Source of the DNA: Hermatobates lingyangjiaoensis
Lineage: Eukaryota; Arthropoda; Insecta; Hemiptera; Hermatobatidae
Assembly: GCA_026182355.1 (NCBI GenBank)
Contig: JAPFBL010000049.1
Coordinates: 2,232,001 to 2,296,000, forward strand
Direction of reading: 5' to 3'
Length of the DNA: 64,000 nucleotides
Shown: positions 36,781 through 47,368 of the stretch, piece after piece
How the letters are laid out: the number at the start of each line of letters is the position of its first letter
Numbering within the stretch: the stretch's first letter is position 1
Program-made: the position numbers and the translations under genes
The notes under the pieces: model-generated
The model's input: only the letters and a program-made list of their open reading frames with translations
What the model was told of the DNA's origin: nothing
Database searches by the model: none

Positions 36781-39700
36781 ACAAACTGACAAACCAACAA
36801 ACCGATAGAAATTTTTCTAAGGGTGGATTCGGTTTCTCCAATGTATGAAACGTAAAGAAAACTTGAAATGAGTCAGTTCTAAGCAATGTACAGACAAAAT
36901 CATTATTTTATTTATATAGATAACACCCGGTAATGTTATATATAACAGGCAAAACTCTATCTCAAATAAAAATAAGTAAAAAGTATCATCATATTTTTTT
37001 TAATAATTGATTAATCTTTAAAACATTAATTCATTCTCTATTTTAAGTTTTTATGTTAACAAACTTTTGGACTGTAGCTAAAAGTGTATTTTTTCTTGAA
37101 TAAAATAAGTCTTTCAAATTGTTTAAGAAAACATGTCAATCAATCTAAACAAGTATCTGTGAATTTTACTTGACGTGGAAGATTGTAGTGAATAGTCTTT
37201 TAGTTACATTTTTTAATATTCTAAAAAATGTGTTTCTTTGTTGTCGAAATGAATAAAAGAAACACTGAGATTCCAACCATTTTAATATATTTACAAAGCA
37301 ATGAGTGATAGAAACACTATGTCCTCTTCATATTTAACTTAGGAGAATAAGAAACAAACAATACGGTTGTCATAAAGTCTTGAAAAGACCTTACTCATTT
37401 CATTAAATATTCAAATTCTAATTGAGAAATTCTGTGAAACCAAAACCAATTCTGGAATGAATTATTCAAACCTTGTCATAGGATTTTCTTTAAACGAAAT
37501 TCATTGTAGATGTATCATGTTTCACTTAAAAGTGTTCACTTTGAAATAGGTTTGGTGTTTGTCAATTCGCTTGGTTATTTTTTCGCTTGGTTACTTGGTT
37601 ATTTTTTATCTCAAATCCCAGTCTTAAGACAATAAAAAAAGTGTTGAAGTCTTTTTTTTTTGACTCCATGATTATTAGCTTTTTGCAAAGATTAAGTGAG
37701 AAATTATGTTTGATCCAGGATTACAAAACTAAGGAGAACAGCACTGGGATAAGAAGATGGCTTATATCCTTGTCTTGCATTTATCATGTAAAAGTTATCT
37801 TTATAAACTAATTAATAGATATTGGGTTTCAGTCACTTAATACTTGTGTATCAAATATGCCTATTTAAAAATATTGCAAAATATACTCTAGACCATGAAG
37901 CTGGCTCCAGAGCGTAATATAAAATGATCCAGATTTGAAGTACCCATGTGAAGTTATGAGTAGAAAGGAAACCCATGAATTGCAAAATATTTGGGATTGC
38001 AGACTAATACTCTACATAGATAAAATTTTATCAAGAAAACAGTGTGTTTCAAACACATAGTGTCCTTTTTCAGTTTTGCAAAAGGTATACTAATCAAACA
38101 TTGAACAAACTTGTTAAATAACAAAATTATAAATTGAAACATGCAGAGTCAATGAGATGTATTTGCTTTTAGTGAAATAATAGAAAGGGGAATGGATCAT
38201 AGGAGAGAGATGAGGAAAATGAACATCATGTTTACAATTTACTAAATACAACAATTATAACAGCTTAGTATATAACTAAAACTGTGTAGGAAAAACAGAT
38301 ATTCTAATGTTTCCAGTTCACATGTACAGTTAATGAGCACGGATCCAGGTATTATGAGAAGTAAATTACAAAATAGACATAATTCCCTCGTTCATTCAAA
38401 TTTATAAACTTGTGATTCAATTATCGTACTGTTGATAGGTTTGCACCTAGTTTTATTTCTATTGAATAATAATTTTTCCCGAAATATATTATTCCTGTTG
38501 TTGGGTGTACCATTTAGTAATTAAAAAAAATGACGGTATGCCAATGCTAACATAAAAGATTTATTCATTATATATATATCGGAATGAGAAATATTAAAAT
38601 GAATTCAATTTACTTGGGCGAAATAAAGAATTAGATATGTTCTTTTCTTAATCATCAAAAAAGATAAACAAATCACTGCTTTGCTCGCTCATATTAAAAC
38701 ATGCACTAATTATCAAAAGCTAAATCGACTAAAAAGTTTACTCATTCTACACCTCTGTTGTTTAGTGACTCGTTTTTAGAGGGAAGGAGTAAAGAACTAA
38801 GTTACTGCTGTGAAAATAGTATGAAGCTCTTTGTTTGTTATCACCTTGATCTTCATATTTGGTTGATAAAGTCTCTTTTGTAAGGATAATAAAGAAAAAG
38901 TTTTTTCTTATTTTATTTAGTTTGTTTATTTTTACTTTCTTTCCATTTAATACATATACTAACTCATTTGTTTTAAAGTATAATTTTTGTTTATTTTTTA
39001 TTGATTTCTTGAATAATCCTGATTATTTCCAACCAGTTCAGACGAATACAATTCTTGATTTTACTTCATTCAAGAGGTATGCATGAAAGTATTTTGAAGT
39101 TCCATAAGTAGGATGTGTACTCTTAAATACATGACTCAAGTATTGTTCTTGAACAAGTGCTCAAGGATGTTATTATTTCTTTGACTGACAACGAATTTTC
39201 CTAAACAAGTTTGATTTACACGTTCAATTAATTCATTGGACTACTGGTTAACCAACAAGTTTGTATTCTTGTTTTTAATTATGTTTTGAATTTATTTAAC
39301 TGAATGGTATCATGGGATATCGAGAGAAATAGCCAACTAGTAAATGCTGACGTTGCTACATATTGCCACGAATTCCTCCAATTCTGTCAATGGACTTGAT
39401 GTGGTTAAGATATTCACCTGGACCCAATTTCGATAGTCATCGAATTGGACTACCATTTCTAGATTATTGTTTATACATACCTTGCAATCTATTATTCTTA
39501 ATAATTTAGTTTATCTTTGGTTTTAAAATATTGAAATAATTATACCATTTCGACTGTTTGACTGGTACCCATATGCCTGTAAAATTCATGAACAGACAAC
39601 CTGAATCTTTTGATACAATGATTCTTTTATTGTCATTTAACATTTTAAAATTATTCTACTATTTTTAGCTCCTTTTTATACTTTAAATTTTAATTTAATA

Positions 39701-42700
39701 GTATTTTGATCATTAAAATAAATTATGATATAAATATAGATATATAGATGATTTTTAAACTATATTGAGTTACATATAGTGAAACATAATGAAACTAAAA
39801 TAATATTAATTAAATAAATAATAAATGTCTTACCTTATGTGCTAATTTGGTGTTTCTGGACCGCTTTTGGACGTTGTGTACAATCAATCAGGGAGTTTTG
39901 CTTGAAGCAGCAAACAGGGACGTAAACCGGTTCAGGAACTCCTAACATATAGTATTAGGTTAGATGGTTATTTAATTAATTAATAACTGTGTTAGATACA
40001 ATTTTCACCTGTCTGAATCTATAGACCCTTGGTGACATTCAGTTTAGTATTAAGAAGTTTGTGGTATAATGCCACTATAGAAGTATTTCTTAAGATAAAA
40101 ATATACAATCTTACTAATATACAATAATCTACTTCATCGCCAGATTTCTAATGAACATTCCTTCTAATTTGACCTGCAGTTATTTTTTTCTTTTTTTTTT
40201 TTTGTAGAAAAATAAGGCATTGAGTGAAGGATACTATCTGCTTGGCTCTGTTTTAAAACTGTCCCTTAGACCTAAGCTAATGGTGTAACAATTTCTTTGT
40301 CTTAGTCATAAATGCTAAAATGACTAAGTGATGGTGAACATTCATCACTCCATAAAAATGTTTTCAGTCTTTTCAAACGCTTGTATTACAGGAACAGTTA
40401 TTGAGTACAATAGTCAATAAACTTGTGATAAGATCTGATCTTGCCTAACAATTTGCTAATCATCTTCCGTGTCAAAGGTGTTTCAATTCTTAAACACAAT
40501 AATATCTTTAATTGTGTATTTTTTACCATTTTTACGAATATTTTACCGACGTGTCCAGACATAATGTAAAGACACATTTCAATAATTTTAATTTAGTACA
40601 TTTGTCTATTTTATTTTAACATGTTTCAATTGTATTCCAAAAATACTTGTTTCTAGGATATATATTTAACGTAATACGATACAGAAAATAGTATATCATG
40701 TAGCCAATGCGCTAAGATAGAATAAAAAAGGGAAAATTGTACAAAATTGTTTTGCTTTTTAGCCAGAATATTTACTTTAAAAAACAATTCATTGTAAACT
40801 TCATATTAGACTTATTGAACTAACTTTACATGCTTCCTCTGGACTAAGTATAACAATCTTTTAGTTGAACATATAACTTCTAATTTAACCTGTTTGAGTG
40901 ACGTGTATTTAAGCCGGAACTCATACTCATAACCACATTAATGTTTTAAATATTGGTTTCTTTGGTTCACATAAATTCTCAGAACTCTATCTCAAAATCA
41001 CAAATCTCTTTGCATAAAGTATAATGTTCCAATGATAGACAGCATAAGCTAAGCTTCCACAATCGAAATAATGCTTAAGGTTATGCCACTTTACAAGACA
41101 TGGAGGGAAAGATTAATATGTGCAAAAGACGCATAAATAATTTAATTAACAAGTTAGTGAGAAAGTAGGTAAGTGGATCAGTAAGAAAACTGGTTAAAAT
41201 ATAAACAAAATTAGAAGAAAAGGGAAATAATATCAATATAAGGTAAATGGAAAGAAAAAGGAAAAAAAATGAAGAAAGTAAGACACATATGAAGAAAAAA
41301 ATGTGAAGAAGGAAAATGCAAACAGGTATCAGAATAGGTCTTATAAAAGCTGGTTTTCTATCGTGCAAAGTGTCTCTGTTAATTATCTATCCGAGGCGCT
41401 CCCTGCAATCCGGATAGGCTAAAACCCCTCCATCACGACAAGGTTGAAGGGGTAATTCTCGTAACTACCCTCTAAGTCTTTCTCATTATTGACCTTCTTT
41501 GAGCAGCAATTAGCACCACACCATTGGACAAATTGCTTTCTTTTTCTCTGATTACAATGATCTCTAAACTAACTAATTCTTTGTCAATAGTCTGTAAGAT
41601 TAATTGTATAAATGTTTGTCGCCAAGTTTGCCTTTTTGATACTTATCAAATGAAATAGTTAGATTAAAAAAAGTTACAAAAAGCTTTAGAGATTCATTAT
41701 CAAAGTAAACAGCTTTGATATGCATGTGTATTTAATCTAATACAAAATGATCTCATAATATGACAATTCGATTATCATATTATTTAATTCTAATTTGATT
41801 GACAATAATAAAATGCCAACTAAATCATTCAACTATTCGACATACCATAATTACAAACTATATAAAAATAATGTGACTATGCTGTCCTTGACACTCTCAT
41901 AAAATGAGAAGGAAAGAAAAAATTGTACATGATGCCAGAAAGAATAATTTTGTATGGGATTATAATATCTGTTTTAAGGTATGAGGAAAGTGACAAAGAA
42001 TAAGTAAAGAATAAATACACACAAAATAAAACAATTATTCACTTTGTGTACTGGAATGAGAGACAACTGTATTTATGCTTTGCAATAAGTAAAATAGAGC
42101 AATACTGTTTCAAATTCTTGACCAATTATCATGATTTCAAGTATAATAACCATACTGAAGAAAAACAGTGAATATTAATATACTTTAGAAATCTTTTTTT
42201 TAAGAATTTCATTAAACAAAAAATTTCCCTCGTTTCTTTAATTTTTTGAATTGTTCGTTCAGAATTGAATGTATAGAATGGTATATTTTCTTTTTTATAG
42301 TCAGCAACATTTAAAGCTATTGAAGGACTAATTCTGGTAGTAGTGATTTTTAGGCAGTAGTGGTAGATTTTTTTCTGCTACATTAAATTATTTCAATGTT
42401 AGTGAAAATTAAACTACGCTTTCATATTAAATATTTCTACGGATATATATTTTTCTATGAAATGCTATTGTCAAATTTTATTTTCACTGATCTAATATAT
42501 TATACTAGACGTGAATCTTAATTTTATACACCCTCTTTTCAAAAAAAAAAAATATAAATTTTCAACAAATGAATGTAGACTGACTAAATTCGTAAAATAT
42601 TTTACAATGATAGTGGTTTGCTTTAGCGTGTATCATAAATATAATTCCCGTATGTTGAATCATACAGTAGGTTTAGGTGGGTGAAGAGGCTGCCTTGTTT

Positions 42701-42948
42701 ACTGCCCAGGATCCTGTTTCCATCTAGTTCCTGATCCCTGGGGCCACACTGACCTCCTTACCCCCTAAGAAACCTTATCATCTCTTGGCAACTTCACCTT
42801 TCTCTGCCCTATTCAATACGTGAATATTCTGACAGAAACAAAAAAAAATTGTCAATGTATATTTCGTGATTCTCTCCAGTTTATCTATTTTTTTGATAGT
42901 AAGTAAAAGCCAAAATAATGCATTATTCTTTTATTTAATTTTTTATTA

Positions 42949-42951
<3 letters not shown>
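36781..42951. other. Long AT-rich stretch without recognised gene
   Basis: The longest uninterrupted segment without a named element. T runs occur near 40186-40204. GC-richer patches lie at 41390-41480 (GGATAGGCTAAAACCCCTCC, with GGGG/CCCC pairing) and 42660-42800 (GGATCCTGTTTCCATCTAG); neither shows a reading frame or RNA fold I can name. Frames at 37587, 37954, 38859 and 41081 are low-complexity or unrecognised. Confidence 0.4.

Positions 42952-43004
<53 letters not shown>
42952..43004. repeat. (TA)n microsatellite beside PLE hairpin
   Basis: A TA run directly abutting the left arm of the PLE hairpin at 43005. Confidence 0.95.
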
Positions 43005-43006
<2 letters not shown>

Positions 43007-43276
43007 TTCAATATAACAAAGAAACATAGAGAAATCAAAAGAACACACTTACAGTCTCTAATTTTCGGTTTGAACCGTCTTCAGGAGAGATAAGAGAGGA
43101 AACCAAGCGCAATGGTTCAGAGACGGTTGGAGACGGGTCCAACCCGTCTCCACGTCTCTGAACATTGCGCTTGGTTTCCCTCTCTTATCTCTCCTGAAGA
43201 CTGGTTCAAACCGAAATATTGAAGACTGTAAGTGTGTTCTTTTGATTTCTCTATGTTTCTTTGTTTATATTGAACT
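43005..43276. mobile_element. PLE ends in near-perfect hairpin (HHR-4 family)
   Basis: The arms 43005-43138 and 43142-43276 are nearly exact reverse complements with a 3-bp loop. Each arm contains AACCAAGCGCAATG-type sequence, the ribozyme-like core and AAATCAAAAGAACACACTT. A related terminus precedes the PLE fragment at 59522-59652, which links this hairpin to a GIY-YIG-containing PLE family. Arm differences are almost all one-base indels. A 99-codon minus frame that runs through it is not a gene. Confidence 0.85.
43055..43088 (-). ncRNA. Hammerhead ribozyme-like motif HHR-4
   Basis: On the minus strand: TCTC (43088-43085), CTGAAGA (43084-43078), the hairpin CGGTTCAAACC (43077-43067), GAAA (43066-43063), ATTA and GAGA (to 43055). 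TCTC and GAGA pair as stem I. A-A and U-U form a stem III without loop, leaving A before the predicted cut. A loopless stem III favours cleavage as a dimer. The mirror copy on the other arm (43190-43225, plus) has weaker stem I pairing. Confidence 0.6.
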
Positions 43277-43330
43277 ATATTTGTCCGTTTTGGATCGTTT
43301 TCCAACGAAAAAAAGTATATATATATATAT

Positions 43331-43705
43331 GATTTGTGATCAAAAAGTAAGGTGAACTTTTGAATTTCTTGCCCTCTGCACACTCTAATTCCAAAATTAC
43401 TGTTGTGTTGGTTCACTCGTGACGATCATATGTTTATAAGTTAAAAAAATGTTTATAAGTGGTATAAAATATTCGAAGAGGAAATGTTAACCTTACTCTG
43501 GACACCCCAGTATGCCAAAAACCGAAGAAAACGTTCAGAAAAGGTAATTGTGTTGAAAAATCGTTGAATCACATTAGAGAAGTAACTGATGATCTTAACA
43601 TATCATTTGGCTGAACCAATCAATTTTAACGAATGTTTTGGGTATAGCTCGGGTATCAGCGACATTCGTTCCAAAACTGCTTGATTTAGATTAGAAGCAG
43701 CATCT
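43331..43705 (+). pseudogene. mariner transposase, N-terminal fragment
   Basis: After a TA tract comes a mariner-like end (GATCAAAAAGTAAGGTGAAC), about 100 bp of leader, then frameshifted coding sequence. Recognisable peptides in order are W-Y-K-I-F-E-E, VIVLKNR, EVTDDLNISFG and ILTNVLGIARVSATFVPKLL, ending L-D-L-D. These match the two helix-turn-helix DNA-binding region of mariner transposases. At least three frame changes and several stops disrupt it, and the catalytic D,D34D part is absent. Insertion at TA fits mariner target choice. Subfamily is not determinable here. Confidence 0.8.
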
Positions 43706-43737
43706 TCTATTATATACACAATAATTATATATACAAT

Positions 43738-43925
43738 AATTATTGTTTATATATATATATACATCTATTATATATACAATAAACTATTATATACAGTTTA
43801 TATATATATATATATAAAGTTACATAGATCAATTAAAAGCGCATACATCTAATTTTCGATTTCAGTCTTTTTCGAATAAAACCAAATCTTTTCCTGATGG
43901 TGGTTCAAACTGAAAATTGAGTAAA
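43738..43925. mobile_element. TA tracts and decayed PLE terminus pair (HHR-4 family)
   Basis: TA-rich runs (43738-43817) are followed by a minus-sense terminus (43815-43865) with CGAAAATTAGA, and a plus-sense terminus with CCTGATGGTGGTTCAAACTG and AAAATTGAG (from 43891). They are older relatives of the hairpin at 43005-43276. The core CTGATGG has lost the invariant A9, so it is inactive. Confidence 0.5.
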
Positions 43926-44691
43926 GTATTCAAAAAACAATTCGATTTGGTTAATGCACTAAAATTATTAATTATTGATCCTAATTAAATTATTAAAATT
44001 GATCCTTATTAGTTGTCATAAAACTGTGACCTAGATTCATCTAAATTTACTGATATAATATTTAATCAATGTAACTACTTATTATAAGCAGCACTCTATA
44101 AGGTATCAAGAATAACTGCATTTCGAAACTAATTACCCACTCATTTTATTTTAGCTTGAAATGCTTTTAGTTTTATTTTGTCGGTTCTAAGCATCCAATA
44201 ATATCACTATGTTTTAGAAGAAAGGAAATTTTATGACTTTAACCGTTGTACATTATTGCATATTAACCAAAAAATATGTATAAAAAAAATAATTGGATGA
44301 TCCTCATATAAATTCTCTCTCAGTTTCATATTAAGTGATTCGAAAGTCCAAATATTCACAGGGTTTGCATATTCTAGCAGCAAAAAATGAATATGCTCAC
44401 TCTCTAGGTCACTGGATGATAAAGACATTTCAAAACCTCGGAGGTCCAAAACTCTGAAATATTGAAACAAGTTTTCATGCAATATTAATCAAGGAGTGGG
44501 GTAAATTTTCTTTTCCTGTTGCAATTTCCTTATTTTTTCCCTGATTTTCCTTATTATTACTCCCAATAACCAAATAACTAAATTATATTTGTTTCACCTC
44601 TAAAATAGACTAATTTTCAGTAACTGCCAATACAATGTTAATTATAAAAATCCTTTAAACTCACATTTGAAATAAATAAAATTAGCATTAA
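43926..44691. other. AT-rich stretch with one unassigned open frame
   Basis: The minus frame 44231-44482 (83 codons) starts with ATG and is less biased to AT-type residues than others here (L-D-L-R-G-F-E, S-S-S-D-L-E-S-E). I recognise no family and see no convincing splice signals, so it stays an unsupported candidate exon. Confidence 0.3.
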
Positions 44692-45209
44692 CTTTACAAA
44701 TAATCAAAATTAGCATGACTACATATATATATATATTTGTATAAACAGTCAGCAGATCTTTTTGTATACATATTTAATTGAAATAGACAGCAGCTTCCGC
44801 ATTGATGGTCTTACAGTTGTTTTGTTCCAGTCTCCTGACTATCTTACGCTGCACAGCAGGTAAATCCCAAATCAATTGCCCAAGGGACATTTAATAAAAG
44901 AGAACACAGATGATTGGTGACAACACTATATTGTAAAGGTTAAATAACTAAATCTAAAAATACACTTAATGAGAACTTAATAAAATATAATTAATGAAAA
45001 CATTAACATTTCCTGTATTTCCACGATTTATTTATTGTATCTTTTATAAGACTTTTAACACGTTTAGTTCAACGGTAGTTAATATAATAAGTGTCAATGG
45101 TAGAGTACGGTAGCATTGGACCATCATATCACATCTTATCATAACAGCATATTCTTTTATAACTTTTGTTACTGTCCATTTAATCCTGTTATAGTGTCTA
45201 TATTGAACC
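44692..45209. repeat. Direct repeat copy 1 (~0.5 kb) flanking a PLE fragment
   Basis: Nearly the same sequence recurs at 45718-46224, 1026 bp downstream. Both start CTTTACAAATAATCAAAATT, contain GTCAGCAGATCTTTTTGTAT and GCTTCCGCATTGATGGTC, and end at TGTCTATATTGAAC before a TA tract. Differences are mainly one- to three-base indels, most of them extra bases in this copy. It could be a duplication created with the PLE insertion, the two pLTR-like flanks of a composite, or an assembly error. Confidence 0.85.
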
Positions 45210-45238
<29 letters not shown>

Positions 45239-45240
<2 letters not shown>

Positions 45241-45338
45241 TTGTAAAAGTTGGGAGCAGTCCTTCTTCAATACATGCTTTTAAAAACTGGATGTCTGTTT
45301 CCACTTGATTTAATTTTGTCTTATATTTTCCAAAATAC

Positions 45339-45340
<2 letters not shown>
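45239..45340 (-). pseudogene. PLE ORF, N-terminal fragment
   Basis: The minus strand reads YFGKYKTKLNQVETDIQFLK, then ACIEEGLLPTFTN, ending at a TA tract (45211-45238). The D-I-Q-F-L-K-x-C…G-L-x-P-x-F motif is typical of the start of PLE proteins ahead of the reverse transcriptase. The fragment is open over its full length, unlike that at 7036-7202. A 29-T run (45343-45371) separates it from the ribozyme-bearing terminus on the right. In the minus sense the order is terminus, ribozyme, N-terminus, TA tract, the same as at 7.0-7.2 kb. Confidence 0.75.

Positions 45341-45342
<2 letters not shown>

Positions 45343-45371
<29 letters not shown>
45343..45371. repeat. Poly(T) run of about 29
   Basis: A homopolymer between the PLE N-terminal fragment and its terminus. 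In the minus sense it is an A run just upstream of the coding motif; its exact length is error-prone in long-read assemblies. Confidence 0.9.
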
Positions 45372-45423
45372 CAACTCAGAACTCAACTTAAAAATTAATT
45401 CACCATAATTTCTTGTTTTATTA

Positions 45424-45461
45424 TTGAACATGTTTCGGTGTACGTTCACCATCTTCAGCAA
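45424..45461 (-). ncRNA. Hammerhead ribozyme-like motif HHR-3
   Basis: On the minus strand: TTG (45461-45459), CTGAAGA (45458-45452), a hairpin with GGTG pairing CACC (45451-45437), GAAA (45436-45433), CATGTT (45432-45427) and CAA (45426-45424). TTG and CAA close stem I. Stem III is the same A-C/G-U pair as in HHR-2, with U instead of C before the predicted cut. The full invariant core is present. It lies about 80 bp upstream (minus sense) of the PLE N-terminal fragment. Confidence 0.75.
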
Positions 45462-45545
45462 ACACACGATTAATTACAATTACCTTAACAAATGAATCTA
45501 ATAGTTAAATTACATTTCAAAAACAATAAGTGAAACAAGTTAACT

Positions 45546-45720
45546 AAGGTTACACTGACAGGTTAGGGGTTGTCAGTGTTGGCAAAACTAGCCCTAGGTT
45601 TCCAAACAAGCTCCTAGAATGAACGATCAAAAAGGTAATTTTGCCAACCAGTTGCGCTTGTTTGGAAACCTAGGGCTATTTGCCAACACTGACAACCTAA
45701 AACTTAGTCAGTGTAACCTT
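45546..45720. repeat. Hairpin at outer side of PLE terminus
   Basis: The arms 45546-45611 and 45656-45720 are close reverse complements containing GGTTTCCAAACAAGC and AAGGTTACACTGAC, with a 44-bp loop. The right arm ends exactly where direct repeat copy 2 begins. The same arrangement, HHR-3-type terminus plus hairpin, is seen at 17500-17830 with different arm sequence. Confidence 0.85.
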
Positions 45721-46224
45721 TACAAATAATCAAAATTAGCATGACTACATATATATATATTTGTATGAACAGTCAGCAGATCTTTTTGTATACATATTTA
45801 ATTGAAATAGACAGCAGCTTCCGCATTGATGGTCTTACAGTTGTTTAATTCCAGTCGTCCTGACTATCTTACGCTGCACAGCATGGTAAATCCAAATCAA
45901 TTGCCCAAGGGACATGTTCAATAAAAGAGAACACAGATGATTGGGACAACACTATATGGTAAAATTAAATAACTAAATCTAAAAATACACTTAATGAGAA
46001 CTTAATAAAATATAATGAATGAAACATTAACATTTCCTGTATTTCCACGATTTATTTATTGTATCTTTTATAAGACTTATAACACGTTATTCAAGGTAGT
46101 AATTATAAGTGTCAATGGTAGATACGTAGCATTGGACCATCATATCACATCTTATCATAACAGCATATTCCTTTATAACTTTTGTTGCTGTCCATTTAAT
46201 CCTGTTATAGTGTCTATATTGAAC
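45718..46224. repeat. Direct repeat copy 2 (~0.5 kb)
   Basis: The partner of 44692-45209. It is bounded on the left by the PLE hairpin and on the right by a TA tract and a family P end. Short frames on both strands here have no coding support. Confidence 0.85.
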
Positions 46225-46239
46225 TATATATATATATAA

Positions 46240-46352
46240 TATTTCACATAAAAACGTGAAATAACAATCAATGATCAAACCACATTATCAAATGGGAAAT
46301 AAAGATTAAGATCTTTCATATCGTGGTTTGACCAGTGATATATATATATACG
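46240..46352. mobile_element. Family P PLE ends, core-deleted hairpin
   Basis: TTTCACATAAAAACGTGAAA, AACAATCAATGATCAAACCA and AAGATTAAGATCTTTCATAT are followed by a short inverted partner (CGTGGTTTGACCAGTGA) and a TA run. The ribozyme core is missing, so this looks like a hairpin that lost its centre. Both outer sides are TA-rich. Confidence 0.65.
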
Positions 46353-47368
46353 TAACAGGCAGCCTTCACTCAGTTTTAATCTTGTACGCGAGCGCCATGC
46401 CGTGCATGAGCCAAACTCGAAGCCTGCGAAAGCGTATGGTTCTTGCAGGAGGGATGATCTGACTGCTTTAAATCACTGAGGCGCAATTGTTATGCTGAAG
46501 AAATTTTCCCTGATTTTTTTTTATTTTCCATTATCTGGACAAGAATTAACTGAATTAACATTACTCTTTAACTGAGAGTAGAAAAACAAAAAGATAATAC
46601 TAATTTAAATTAACATACTGAAAGATAATTGATTAATGATTCATCTCGACAGATATATTATAAAACATGTTCATTTGAATACACGATAAGGTAAGAAGAA
46701 GTATGTAGTCTACTCTGAAAAATGTATGAGGTAGAAAACTGGTCGATCTGAGATGTTCTATATATGTTGCATTATTGTTTGTATTCTCATGTTACCAAAA
46801 ATTAAATTTAAATGCATTACAATTAGATTTTTCTAATTCAATTAATGTATTGATTAAATAACAATTATATAACTATTGGTTATTTTAGTTATTTTTTATA
46901 TGCATTAGTTTATTTTAAGAAACATTGAAAAAAATAAGTCTAAATAGGATATGTTTTATATATTCATGATACTATAAAGATTTTACTTGCAATATACCTT
47001 CAAATATTTAAAATAAACTGATACGTATTAAAATTTGTTTTCAAAATATCGTTTAGGCATTCTTTTTAAAAAGCCATAATAAAACCGAGAATGGAAAAGA
47101 AAATTGAATAAAGGAGTAGAATTTATTCGAGACCAGCATTAGGGCACCTCTGTCAAATACAGACCTGGAAATAAACAATGGGATCCCAGGTTCCTTTGAA
47201 TCTCGACGGGGTCACCTTTACTAGGCCCACCATTAATTTTTTATAAATACAACTGGAGAAATATTCAAGACCAGTAAACCCATCATATTCTGTCAAGAAG
47301 AACAGTTTTATTCAGATTTCTAATATATGTTCTGTCTCAAATTATGTATAAAGAAACATGTATATTAA
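46353..47368. other. Stretch with two GC-rich patches, no recognised gene
   Basis: Patches at 46360-46500 (CGCGAGCGCCATGCCGTGCA) and 47125-47225 (GACCTGGAAATAAACAATGG, GAATCTCGACGGGGTCACC) stand out from AT-rich flanks. Either could be an old SINE, but I find no clear pol III boxes. Confidence 0.35.

Noticed and set aside
43117..43416. 99-codon minus frame
   Set aside because: It runs through one arm of the PLE hairpin, a TA tract and the mariner end, so it is a chance fusion of repeats.
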